15,219 nucleotides of DNA. Source: Alphaproteobacteria bacterium (GTDB lineage: Bacteria > Pseudomonadota > Alphaproteobacteria > JAGOMX01). Positions 1-6,962 of this stretch are shown here, one piece after another. The stretch is taken from contig JACVCA010000013.1 of the NCBI GenBank assembly GCA_016742295.1, forward strand, positions 1 to 15,219. The letters are read 5' to 3'. A program made the translations under genes and the position numbers. Under the pieces are notes generated by a model. It saw only the letters and a program-made list of their open reading frames with translations, made no database searches and had not been told where the DNA came from. Every line of letters begins with the position of its first letter. The stretch's first letter is position 1.

Positions 1-306
1 AAAGATTCAGCTGCTCCAGAATATTTTAAGATCATTAACAAATGGCACTTAGATCAAGGTAAACCAGCATATTTAGATGCAGATTCTGGACATCCAGAAG
101 GCCGTGTTTATAGATCAGGTTATGACTGTGATAATACTAAATGGAAAATTGTAAAAGATTCAGCTGCTCCAGAATATTTTAAGATCATTAACAAATGGCA
201 CTTAGATCAAGGTAAACCAGCATATTTAGATGCAGATTCTGGACATCCAGAAGGCCGTGTTTATAGATCAGGTTATGACTCTGATAATACTAGATGGAAA
301 ATATCA
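1..306 (+). repeat. Two tandem 153-bp coding repeats
   Basis: Bases 1-153 and 154-306 are direct copies with only a handful of differences, for example TGT versus TCT and AAA versus AGA near the ends of the units. They are in frame and encode 51-residue lectin-like units. The array may continue upstream of the window. Such near-identity points to recent unequal crossing-over or slippage. Confidence 0.9.
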
Positions 307-921
307 ACTGAGCCAGTTGAGCCTTTCTTTGCCAACAAATATTATTTTTTACAAAATAAAGGACTAAGGGATCAGAATTTGATTGAGAATGTAGTTATAG
401 GGATTTCAATGGAAGAGGCGCCAGAGAAAAAAGATAATAGGTTAGTAATTAAAGATGAGGTAGAGGTTAATAGATTATGGTTTAAAGGTCTGGAGCAAGA
501 TGATCATGATCACTTTGATCCTGCGCCACCTTATAAATACTGGCTGCCCTCATTTATAATTGAACAATCAGAAGTACCTGGATGTTATACTTTAAAACAT
601 GAAAATTTAAAAGGTCTGGTTACGTATATTCCAAAAGAATATGCTCCAGGAAAGAAAGATCATATGTTAGTAATTAGAGATTGGGATGAATACAAACCTG
701 GAGGCAAATGCAGATACGGTGCTTTGTTTTCTATTGAAGCATCAGAGATTAAAGGATGTTATACTTTATACAATAAGGGCGCTAATGGTCTAGTCACGTA
801 TGTTCCGAAACAATATGCTCCAGGAAAAAAGGATCATACATTAGTAATTAGAGATTGGGATGAGTATAAGCCTGGAGGTAAATGGAGAAGAGCTGCTTTG
901 TTTTATTTAACTTCAAAGTAG
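1..921 (+). CDS. Repeat-built lectin-like protein, 3' part (5' end outside window)
   Basis: The reading frame is open from base 1 to the TAA at 919-921, giving 306 visible residues; the start lies upstream of the window. The visible protein begins with two nearly identical 51-residue repeats (bases 1-153 and 154-306), each running from KDSAAPEYFKIINKWHLDQG to a closing NTxWKI. The pattern of a YFKI opening, a YLDAD loop and a terminal xxW resembles ricin-type beta-trefoil subdomains. A different module follows from about residue 107: one degenerate unit, then two 58-residue repeats (bases 568-741 and 742-915) sharing GCYTL, GLVTY, YAPGKKDH and LVIRDWDEYKPGGK. Three such units would also suit a beta-trefoil. 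A TTG at 379 gives an apparent internal start but is not needed because the frame stays open upstream. No catalytic motif is visible. A carbohydrate- or surface-binding role is inferred from repeat architecture only. A signal peptide, if any, is outside the window. Confidence 0.7.
   Translation, partial: KDSAAPEYFKIINKWHLDQGKPAYLDADSGHPEGRVYRSGYDCDNTKWKIVKDSAAPEYFKIINKWHLDQGKPAYLDADSGHPEGRVYRSGYDSDNTRWKISTEPVEPFFANKYYFLQNKGLRDQNLIENVVIGISMEEAPEKKDNRLVIKDEVEVNRLWFKGLEQDDHDHFDPAPPYKYWLPSFIIEQSEVPGCYTLKHENLKGLVTYIPKEYAPGKKDHMLVIRDWDEYKPGGKCRYGALFSIEASEIKGCYTLYNKGANGLVTYVPKQYAPGKKDHTLVIRDWDEYKPGGKWRRAALFYLTSK
568..915 (+). repeat. Two tandem 174-bp coding repeats
   Basis: Two in-frame 58-codon units (568-741 and 742-915) share most residues, including AYAPGKKDH-type and LVIRDWDEYKPGGK segments. 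They are more diverged than the 153-bp repeats at the start of the window. A third, weaker relative lies just upstream (about bases 340-567). Confidence 0.8.
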
Positions 922-1217
922 TTTTATAAGCTTGAATCTCTGTACATAAAAACATTTAAAGAGAAGAAGATTTAATTTTACTAATAGCTTCTGCTTACAA
1001 CCTAAGCTTTGTTAATTGGACAAAAAACATCCTTTCCCTTTCTTTATGGGATTAAGCCAGGATACGTGTAAGAACCTCCTATAAGAATAATGATATAGTA
1101 ATGTTTCTATCAGATTAAATTAAGTTTTCTTATATTTCCAATGATGCTTGGAACAGTATTAAGAATAATGATGTAAATTCCGAATCTCTTAACATTCTCT
1201 GTCATATAGAGGCTTAA
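922..1217. other. Intergenic, no gene recognised
   Basis: About 300 bases between the lectin-like gene and the IS3 remnant. It is AT-rich with stops in all frames. A 13-bp direct repeat (TAAGAATAATGAT at 1082-1094 and 1160-1172) is the only structure seen, and it is within what AT-rich sequence gives by chance. The upstream part of the IS3 element is missing here, so this stretch probably contains the junction of an old deletion. Confidence 0.5.
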
Positions 1218-1481
1218 TATTTTAGTGGCTTGTTCACAGAACCTAGCATGAGTGGATCTGGTAATTGTTATGATAATGCAGCCATGGAAAGCTTTTTTGC
1301 AACCCTCAAAGGAGAATGCACCTCCTTTGAACATTATGAAAATCGAGAACAGGCAAAAAATAGTATTTTTGATTATTGTTTTATCTTCTATAATCAAAGA
1401 AGGATTCATTCAACTCTTGGGTACGTCTGCCCAAAGGAGTTTGAAAGAAGGGTGCTCTCATTGGAAGATCGTGTCTACTAA
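1218..1481 (+). pseudogene. IS3-family transposase (OrfB) C-terminal fragment
   Basis: The 84 or so codons encode the end of an IS3-family DDE integrase: PSMSGSGNCYDNAAMESFFA, then TLKGEC, then FYNQRRIHSTLGYVCPKEFE. The glutamate in the NAAMESFF segment is the third catalytic acidic residue of the family. The two upstream aspartates, the rest of OrfB and all of OrfA are absent: the frame closes at a TAA at 1215 and nothing IS3-like precedes it. This is therefore a truncated remnant, not an active transposase. The stop at 1479-1481 lies inside the terminal inverted repeat, as is common in this family. Confidence 0.85.
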
Positions 1482-1496
1482 ATCGGGGTAAGTCCA
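1471..1496 (+). repeat. Right terminal inverted repeat of the IS3 remnant
   Basis: The segment GTGTCTACTAAATCGGGG continuing to AAGTCCA, directly after the transposase fragment, matches the style of IS3-family ends (reverse strand TGGACTTACCCCGATTTAG). No matching left end is present in the window, so the element is one-ended. Confidence 0.65.
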
Positions 1497-1506
1497 ATCT
1501 GAAACG

Positions 1507-1929
1507 ATGTTAGGATGTTTAACAGTTTGCGATGGAATTAACGATGTAGATTTGAACAAGACTGTCTCTCAAACAAAAGCTGATAAGGAGGAGGTAAAAG
1601 CTGCCCTTATCGCAGAAAATCCTATAAGAACTTTCTTTAGTTATAAATCAGCGGAAAGCACTGAGAAACTTATGACTCTAAAAAATGATGTAAACAAGTT
1701 AGATAATTCTAATACTTATAACAATATTATAGATTATGGAAAAGCAGGCGTGCATGCAACTGATCTAACATTAAACATTATAACAAGCGCCGTAAATGGT
1801 CAGTTACCAGATGTAAAAGACATTGGTGCAACGGTGGGTGTTATAATAGCTGATTTACCTAAGGCTAAAGGAGACGTTATAACAACTTTAACAGAGTCAA
1901 AAGAAATACTTACAAAACATTTAAAGTGA
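1507..1929 (+). CDS. Hypothetical protein, possibly the 3' tail of an IS-disrupted gene
   Basis: A 140-codon frame begins ten bases after the IS3 inverted repeat and ends TGA at 1927-1929. I do not recognise the family. The protein is mostly polar and probably helical, with a glycine/alanine/isoleucine-rich middle (VNGQLPDVKDIGATVGVIIA) and no convincing signal peptide. No good Shine-Dalgarno precedes the ATG at 1507. The frame is also open back to 1492, inside the IS end, so the natural reading is that the IS inserted into a longer gene and this is its surviving 3' part. An alternative is an independent small gene using the ATG. A long hairpin follows 39 bases downstream. Confidence 0.45.
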   Translation: MLGCLTVCDGINDVDLNKTVSQTKADKEEVKAALIAENPIRTFFSYKSAESTEKLMTLKNDVNKLDNSNTYNNIIDYGKAGVHATDLTLNIITSAVNGQLPDVKDIGATVGVIIADLPKAKGDVITTLTESKEILTKHLK

Positions 1930-1967
1930 GGAAATGTCAATAGATTAGCTGGTCTTGTTAGCTTATT

Positions 1968-2022
1968 GAGGGTGATGTGACAGTATGTTAGCTGTTATTA
2001 ACAGCACATAACATACACCCTC
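1968..2022. terminator. Long imperfect hairpin downstream of the 1507-1929 ORF
   Basis: Three nested paired segments are visible: GAGGGTG/CACCCTC (1968-1974 with 2016-2022), TATGTTA/TAACATA, and GCTGTTA/TAACAGC around a single-base loop. The left arm carries an extra 9-base bulge and the right arm a 3-base bulge. There is no U-tract, so it may be a rho-independent-like 3' structure, a small palindromic repeat or an IS scar rather than a canonical terminator. Confidence 0.45.
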
Positions 2023-2687
2023 AGTCTACTCTCTAGAGCCATATAAAGGAATGTAATGTACTATAGGAAGGCATAAGTGATTAGGTTTCTGAGATGCATG
2101 ATTATTTGTCAGCGTGTGTTAAAGTTTCTTGCAATAGCTGCATCATTTTTCCTTCCTATAAAACATGAGCGCATATCAGCCTGCTTGGCGTATAGGGATT
2201 CTTTAAAGAAAAAGTTAAGATTCTGTCAAAATTTTACCCCAACAATATCTGCTTGAATCTTTGGATTCAACTGCATAAGCGGGTGTAAAGTTGAATAAGA
2301 ATTTTTTGATTTAAAATTTTTCTTTAATCATATGAATATAATAATTTCAAGAGCTTATAAAAAATTAAAGTTAAAGCTATTCAAATGAAAAGCCCATATT
2401 ATGATATAAGTTGTAAATTTTTTTAAGTCTAATCAGTAAATTAAAATTCTAATAAACTTTACACACGATAACGCCGTTGGCTTGCTACCGATTCAATACA
2501 TTCAATCAAATATATTATTCTTATAACGAATTATGGTTAATTCAATATTTCTCTAAACTCTATTTAACTGAAGAAAATTCCCCTATTTTTATGCGTGCAG
2601 CTTCATGTTATGGTTGAGAAGTTAAAATGAAATAATCAAAAATTACAGTTCAGAAAGATTAAGGCAACTTAAAGGAGGAGAGCAACA
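2023..2687. other. Long intergenic region, no gene recognised
   Basis: About 665 bases without a credible ORF. Two small inverted repeats are visible: TATAGGAAGG/CCTTCCTATA at 2062-2071 and 2151-2160, and TTGAATC/GATTCAA at 2253-2259 and 2264-2270. Neither has a matching coding context. The last 20 bases hold the ribosome binding site of the next gene. The rest may be decayed mobile DNA. Confidence 0.5.
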
Positions 2688-3698
2688 ATGAAATTTTCGT
2701 ATAAAATACTAAATTTTTATATGTTATTTCTTTTTCTTGCAGGCAATTTAACGTTAAAAGCCTCTTCAGATAGTTTATCTACGGAACATTATAAGAGAAA
2801 ATGTCAATTTTACATAGATCGATATTATGATTATGCCAATACTGACAAGCAGAAAGCTAAAGAATATTTAGAAATTGCAAGAGATTCCATTAAGAAGTAT
2901 AAAAGAAATTCAGGTGATCTTAAACAATATAACCCCCTTATCTTTGAAATCAAAAAATTAGAATACATCGAACGCTTAAAAAGGGATAATATGATAGAAA
3001 ATCTCACTGCATTATATGACGATAGATCGGGTCTTAGAAGGAGACATTCAATAAAAGATGAAGCAAGCTCCTCAGATAGTTTATCTATGGAACATTATAA
3101 GAGAAAATGTCTAGTTTACATAGACCGATATTATAGTTATGCGGATACTAACAAGCAAAGAGCTAAAGAATATTTAGAAAAAGCAAGGGTTTCCATTAAG
3201 AAGTATAAGAGAAATTCAGATGATCTTGAACAATATCAATACCTTAAATTCAAAATTAGAGAATTAGAAGACTCTGAACGTTCAAGAATAAGCTTGCATT
3301 CACCTGAAGATTACCCAATAACGCCCGTAATAAAACCTCATGTAAGACCTATAGATGGTCATCTAGAAAGAGAACTTCGTCCTCTTGCCAGGTACCATTT
3401 TAAAAGATGCAAAGAATATTTAAATGACTATTATGACGATCCAAAAGTTGATGAAGACAAAGCTAGAGAACTGCTAAAAAATGCGACAGCTGCTCTCATA
3501 GAGTATAGAAAAAGCGGAGGCAATCAGGAAATATATGAAGAAATACTCAAAGAAATTAAGTCACAAAAAGAGCATATTCGTAGCTGTGGTGATAAGTGTT
3601 ACCAAGCTACCCGTGATACTCTCATTTGTTGTAGCCCATTTATAATTCCAGGTCTCAACTTTCTTTTCAACTATCTAAAACCTAACTTAGCAAAGTAG
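2688..3698 (+). CDS. Secreted protein with three alpha-helical repeats
   Basis: The 336-residue product starts at an ATG preceded by a strong AAAGGAGGAG ribosome binding site. Residues 1-25 are a signal peptide (MKFSYKILNFYMLFLFLAGN, then LTLKA), predicting export. Two close copies of a helical unit follow at about 26-98 and 128-199, 102 residues apart: SSDSLSxEHYKRKC, YIDRYY, a KAKEYLExAR segment and SIKKYKRNS. A more diverged third copy lies at about 234-290 (ARYHFKRCKEYLNDYY, DKARELLKNA). The pattern recalls TPR-like or coiled-coil scaffolds but matches no family I can name. Four cysteines and a hydrophobic stretch (about 311-330, TLICCSPFIIPGLNFLFNYL) near the C-terminus could anchor it to a membrane. 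The gene stands alone, followed by a 93-bp inverted repeat. An effector or surface role is inference. Confidence 0.8.
   Translation: MKFSYKILNFYMLFLFLAGNLTLKASSDSLSTEHYKRKCQFYIDRYYDYANTDKQKAKEYLEIARDSIKKYKRNSGDLKQYNPLIFEIKKLEYIERLKRDNMIENLTALYDDRSGLRRRHSIKDEASSSDSLSMEHYKRKCLVYIDRYYSYADTNKQRAKEYLEKARVSIKKYKRNSDDLEQYQYLKFKIRELEDSERSRISLHSPEDYPITPVIKPHVRPIDGHLERELRPLARYHFKRCKEYLNDYYDDPKVDEDKARELLKNATAALIEYRKSGGNQEIYEEILKEIKSQKEHIRSCGDKCYQATRDTLICCSPFIIPGLNFLFNYLKPNLAK
2764..3286 (+). repeat. Internal direct repeat in the secreted helical protein gene
   Basis: Two coding copies about 220 bp long start at about 2764 and 3070 (306 bp apart) and remain clearly similar at DNA level, for example CAGATAGTTTATCT in both. 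They are separated by a charged linker (about residues 99-127). The third protein repeat has lost obvious DNA similarity. Confidence 0.75.
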
Positions 3699-3723
3699 TC
3701 ATTATATTAAAATATTATATATA

Positions 3724-3816
3724 CTGGTGGAATTTAAAATGAAGTGCGACTTTCTCCTGTGAGCCCTAGTAGTGTACAATCGATTAAAAGTCGCACTTCA
3801 TTTTAGATTCCACCAG
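3724..3816. repeat. 30-bp near-perfect inverted repeat with 33-bp loop (MITE-like)
   Basis: The left arm (3724-3753) and right arm (3787-3816) are reverse complements with a single mismatch. Each arm contains GAAGTGCGACTTT or its complement, and the outer ends read CTGGTGG and CCACCAG. The 33-base loop is unique and codes for nothing. It starts 26 bases after the stop codon of the secreted helical protein, so it could also act as a transcriptional barrier. No clear target-site duplication is seen. Arms of this length and precision are unlike a simple terminator and resemble two IS ends brought together. Confidence 0.75.
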
Positions 3817-3906
3817 GTTACAACTAAGTGCTGTATAATTAACATTATGGTAAATTAATGTAAATTTTACATTATTTTTCAACGTATTGTGATTTTGTAA
3901 TCTTCA

Positions 3907-5367
3907 TTATTGCAGACCATTTTCGAGTAATGATCCAAAATCTATGACGTGATCAAAATAACCAGAATCAGTTACCGCATCTTCGACCCCATTCACATGT
4001 ATTAAAACTGTAGACACTGCAAAACCTTTGGGGATTGAAATACGACGAATTTTTTCTTTCATATTTTCTATAATGGAGCCTTTTATCTCATTTCTTGAAA
4101 ACTTAATCTCGCAGACAAATAGAAGTTTATGGCGAGTTTGAATCAAGTAATCCACCTGACAACCTTTCTGGGTTGTCGTTTTTCGTTGGAAGAATGGATT
4201 GTCCGCAACGATATACCCTGGACTTATCTTCAATTGATGCCACAGACTTTGCCGATTGTTTAATACCAGATTCTCAAATTGGTATCCCATAATTGTATCC
4301 CATCCAGGCAAGGTTGATAACGGAGTATCGCGAAATCCATCCTTTTCTATTTTAACGCGGTTGTTTTCTACATACTTAAGGTAGAATCTTAAATAATTAT
4401 CACTCAGTCTGAAGTGACTTAGTCGTGACTCTTCGCCAGATTTTACTTTCCATGTAAAATCACGTTTAATAAACCCAGCTTTTATCAGTTCATCAAGATA
4501 TTCACCCATAACCCCACTTTTTTGGTAAGAAAGTTCTTTATGTAAATCATTCAGCTCCATAGGGCCATCTGCCAATTTTTCTATAATTTTTTTGTAAATA
4601 ACACTTCTTTTTGTAAATAGATCATGAAAAATAAGATCAAACTCGTTGACTAGGACCCCATCTTTTCGAAAGCAAAGATTTTTAATATTATCATCCGCAT
4701 TCATTTTTGGCTGTATTTGTTCTAAATATGATGGGATACCTCCAGAAACGGATAATAATTTTAACTTGTCGTAAGTCGTTCCTCGAAACCCCTGATTTTC
4801 TATAAACAGGTTGCAGTCGGGTAAGGGTAACTCACCGAGGGTTAAATAACTTGAAATGCGCCCAAAGAACCCTGTACTTCTAATAATGTTTTTCTCAATC
4901 CATGTGGACACTGATCCACAAAATATGAGGATAAGCTTATCATTTTTTTTGAATTCCATATCCCAGGCATTTTTCAGTTGACCTAAGAAAAGTGGATCAT
5001 AAGAACCCATCCATGAAATTTCATCAAATAGAATTATTACGCGTCCTTCTCGTGTTAGCTCTGCTAGGACGTAGAATAAACTGGACCAATTTTTTGATTC
5101 CCATCCCGCTGGATTCCATGGTAATTGCACTTGTTGTGCCAGCTGTTGAAAAAAAATGTCCCGCTGAGATTGAGCTGTTACCTCACTTGTTGGAGGTATT
5201 CCTGAAAAGCGAAGGAATCTATGTTTTTTCGCGAATTCTTCAATAAGGCGGCTTTTGCCAACACGTCTTCTTCCCCTAATAACAACTAGGCTGGCAGTGC
5301 GCTTATTCAGCAATAGATTTAGTTGCTTTAATTCTTCTTTTCGGCCTATAAAATTTGCTGGTTTCAT
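3907..5367 (-). CDS. ATPase_2-type AAA+ ATPase with C-terminal DUF234 domain
   Basis: This is a cytoplasmic ATPase of the archaeal-ATPase/DUF234 type. Numbered from the ATG at 5367, Walker A is GRRRVGKS (residues 32-39) and Walker B is VIILFDEISW with D115-E116. A sensor-like FCGSVSTWIEKNII follows. The middle holds a winged-helix-like region. The C-terminal domain carries D...CEIKF (GCQVDYLIQ, then LLFVCEIKFS), a spacing reminiscent of PD-(D/E)XK nucleases. I chose the ATG at 5367 because GAGGG lies upstream and it aligns with the start of the paralogue at 11095; an ATG at 5382 would add five residues. The family is widespread and poorly characterised; its substrate is unknown. It is a clear paralogue of the 11095-12549 product (about 60% identical by eye in the N-terminal region) and runs in the opposite direction. 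Confidence 0.9.
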   Translation of the reverse strand: MKPANFIGRKEELKQLNLLLNKRTASLVVIRGRRRVGKSRLIEEFAKKHRFLRFSGIPPTSEVTAQSQRDIFFQQLAQQVQLPWNPAGWESKNWSSLFYVLAELTREGRVIILFDEISWMGSYDPLFLGQLKNAWDMEFKKNDKLILIFCGSVSTWIEKNIIRSTGFFGRISSYLTLGELPLPDCNLFIENQGFRGTTYDKLKLLSVSGGIPSYLEQIQPKMNADDNIKNLCFRKDGVLVNEFDLIFHDLFTKRSVIYKKIIEKLADGPMELNDLHKELSYQKSGVMGEYLDELIKAGFIKRDFTWKVKSGEESRLSHFRLSDNYLRFYLKYVENNRVKIEKDGFRDTPLSTLPGWDTIMGYQFENLVLNNRQSLWHQLKISPGYIVADNPFFQRKTTTQKGCQVDYLIQTRHKLLFVCEIKFSRNEIKGSIIENMKEKIRRISIPKGFAVSTVLIHVNGVEDAVTDSGYFDHVIDFGSLLENGLQ

Positions 5368-5382
5368 CCCTACTACCCTCAT

Positions 5383-5705
5383 CTTATAATATGTAAACCT
5401 ATATTATGAGATAATAAATATCAATATTATTTCATCACATAACGTATAAAACGCGATTATGTGATAAAAATATTTATAATTAGCCTAATCACAGAATCAC
5501 CTAGAATGGTCAACGCGGATGATTGATCCAGATTCTAAACATCCGTACGTAAAAAAGTTTGAAAAATCCTTAAATGGCCCGGTGTTAAGGAACAAACCTT
5601 TTAAGGCCACTTGTTTTTAAACATTGGAAAATCAGGCGGTTAAATATTTTAGATCTCATGATTAAAAGTGAATTTCTGCATATTTAAGTATGTACACATT
5701 TAAAC
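5383..5705. other. Intergenic, only a 33-codon ORF of doubtful reality
   Basis: About 320 bases between the ATPase start and the left 29-bp inverted repeat. The first part should hold the promoter of the minus-strand ATPase; it is very AT-rich and no single promoter stands out. A 33-codon plus-strand ORF (5519-5620, starting MIDPDSKHPYVKKF) has no ribosome binding site and is not claimed as a gene. Confidence 0.4.
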
Positions 5706-5734
5706 AAGGGTAAATACTTGGACACTAATTGACA
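5706..5734 (-). repeat. Left copy of a 29-bp inverted repeat (IS-end-like)
   Basis: On the minus strand this reads TGTCAATTAG, then TGTCC, then AAGTATTTACCCTT. It matches 27 of 29 bases of the plus-strand sequence at 7587-7615, about 1.85 kb away in inverted orientation. The TGTCAATT start resembles IS ends, for example of IS481-type elements, but no transposase of that kind is present. Confidence 0.7.
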
Positions 5735-5805
5735 CAATTTAACTCATTATTGCAAGATCAGTTTTCAAAATCATTACCGAGGCTATCGAAAAGGGGAAAA
5801 ATAAT

Positions 5806-6177
5806 ATGTATCTTGAAAAACTAAAAGAAATGTTTGAGGAAATGGTTGTCAAAAAGAATGTCTCACTTATCCCTTTTTATTACCATAAAGATTTTGTGCT
5901 TTATGCGAATGATCAAACAATGATTTACGAAACTTATTTAAAATTTCATCAGGAAATTTATGAGACGCCTATTACCTACGAAGTTGCCTATGATGAAGAA
6001 ACTTTCCTTGAACAAGACGAAAAAATTGCAGGTAGAGTCTGGATTAAGACGCGCTTGCCACATGAATCCTCTAAAACAATTGAAGTAATCCTTATTGCAC
6101 GGTTTAAAGATGGTAAAATTTATCGCCTATGGGAGCTTACCTATCCCGATTGGTCAAAACTGCCCGAATTTCAATAA
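5806..6177 (+). CDS. NTF2-like / SnoaL-like protein
   Basis: The 123-residue protein has the size and pattern of the NTF2-like cone fold: an N-terminal helix (MYLEKLKEMFEEMVVKKN), a YYHKDFVLY segment, a helix with LKFHQEIYE, then beta strands ending in VILIARFKDGKIYRLWELTY. The last motif, FKDGKIxRLWE, is the most recognisable feature of SnoaL-like proteins. No signal peptide is present, so it should be cytoplasmic. Members range from enzymes to ligand-binding proteins, so no substrate can be assigned. The ATG at 5806 is preceded by AAAGGGGA at a suitable distance. It stands alone between an IS-end-like repeat and an IS5-type remnant. Confidence 0.8.
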   Translation: MYLEKLKEMFEEMVVKKNVSLIPFYYHKDFVLYANDQTMIYETYLKFHQEIYETPITYEVAYDEETFLEQDEKIAGRVWIKTRLPHESSKTIEVILIARFKDGKIYRLWELTYPDWSKLPEFQ

Positions 6178-6251
6178 GAAATGGGTTTATTGCTTAAATA
6201 GCAGTATGATAGTAAGTATTTCTTTGGTTTAATGAAGGTTGGAGATAAGAA

Positions 6252-6345
6252 ATGCCCTCTAGGAAAGTATCTTACCCTGTAACCAATTGGAAAGACTATA
6301 AATCAATCCCTAAAGCAGCGTGGTTCTCTCATTAATATGTCTTGT
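6252..6345 (+). pseudogene. IS5-like transposase, N-terminal remnant with frameshift
   Basis: From the ATG at 6252 (preceded by GGAGATAAGAA) the frame reads MPSRKVSYPVTNWKDY and then loses similarity. Reading one base later from about 6301 gives NQSLKQRGSL. Together this is the typical opening of IS5-type transposases (VTNWKxYNxxLxxRGSL). One extra A near 6300 explains the break. Nothing transposase-like follows beyond about 6345, so the rest was deleted. The remnant runs into the 3' end of the convergent HigA-like gene. Confidence 0.6.
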
Positions 6346-6390
6346 AATACGGCTATAAAGATCCTTGATAAAATTTCTTTTAAGGTGTTT

Positions 6391-6690
6391 TTACCAAGGA
6401 TTGACAAGGCCTAATAGCCTGTTCGATAAGCCCCCCAGTTTTTTCTTTTTCTTGATGGAGTTCATAATCGAGCTGAATTTTAGCCAAAACTCAGGAGTTG
6501 TTTGGAAATAACGAGCTAATCTGAGAGCAGTATTAGGAGTAATCCCCCGTCTCATACGAATAATTTCAAAGATTCTGCTTACTGTAACATCAAGATCACG
6601 AGCAAGCTTAGTTTCAGCAATATCTAAAGGGATTAGAAATTTATTTTTAAGATAAACTCCTGGCGCTGGAGGAGTGAAATGAGAGTCCAT
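6391..6690 (-). CDS. HigA-like XRE antitoxin with a 3' frameshift
   Basis: The product is a short XRE-family protein of the HigA type: PPAPGVYLKNKFLIPLDIAE, then an HTH with TKLARDLDVTVSRIFEIIRM and RRGITPNTALRLARYFQTTP, then EFWLK. In intact relatives the EFWLK segment continues as a QxxYELHxxK-like tail. Here the native frame stops and a basic unrelated tail follows (KFSSIMNSIKKKKKLGG). Adding one A to the four-A run (complement of 6478-6481) restores IQLDYELHQEKEKTGGLI and a stop at 6380-6382. The fault is either a real mutation or a homopolymer sequencing error. HigA proteins bind the cognate HigB RNase toxin and repress their own promoter. No HigB gene precedes it in the 270 bases upstream, so it is an orphan. 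The start ATG at 6690 has AAGGA upstream. Confidence 0.75.
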   Translation of the reverse strand: MDSHFTPPAPGVYLKNKFLIPLDIAETKLARDLDVTVSRIFEIIRMRRGITPNTALRLARYFQTTPEFWLKFSSIMNSIKKKKKLGGLSNRLLGLVNPW

Positions 6691-6726
6691 GAAGAATCCT
6701 TATCATTATAAATTTGGCTATATATC

Positions 6727-6748
6727 GGATTCCGGAAATCCGGAATCC
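6727..6748. promoter_or_regulatory. Perfect 9-bp palindromic operator upstream of the HigA-like gene
   Basis: GGATTCCGG and CCGGAATCC are perfect inverted copies separated by AAAT, centred about 47 bases upstream of the HigA-like start codon. It is conspicuously GC-rich in an AT-rich intergenic region. HigA-type antitoxins bind palindromes of this kind for autoregulation, so this is the likely operator. The link is inferred from position and symmetry. Confidence 0.7.
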
Positions 6749-6962
6749 GGTAATTAGTAAAATAATATTATTCAAATTCTCATCGTTTTTCAATTAAAAA
6801 ATAACTGCTAAACTTTAATGAGATAGAAAATTAGGAGTTTGAAAAAGAATACAAACAACAGAAGAATTACAGGTCAACAAAATATCTATAACAATTTTGA
6901 CATTTTTAGGTCTTTGAATTCTAAAACATAATTATGATTTAAGCCTCCAACCTCTAAAACAT

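Noticed and set aside
1..306. Tandem repeats as a CRISPR array
   Set aside because: The 153-bp units are contiguous, in frame and coding, with no spacer structure.
1110..1409. Minus-strand 99-codon ORF
   Set aside because: It lies largely antisense to the IS3 transposase fragment, and the remainder has no ribosome binding site or recognisable motif.
4992..5246. Plus-strand 84-codon ORF
   Set aside because: Fully antisense to the ATPase domain of the 3907-5367 gene, whose Walker motifs fix the true frame.
5519..5620. 33-codon ORF starting MIDPDSKHPYVKKF
   Set aside because: No ribosome binding site, too short to judge, and its slight resemblance to the YLDADSGHPEG loop of the lectin-like repeats is probably chance.
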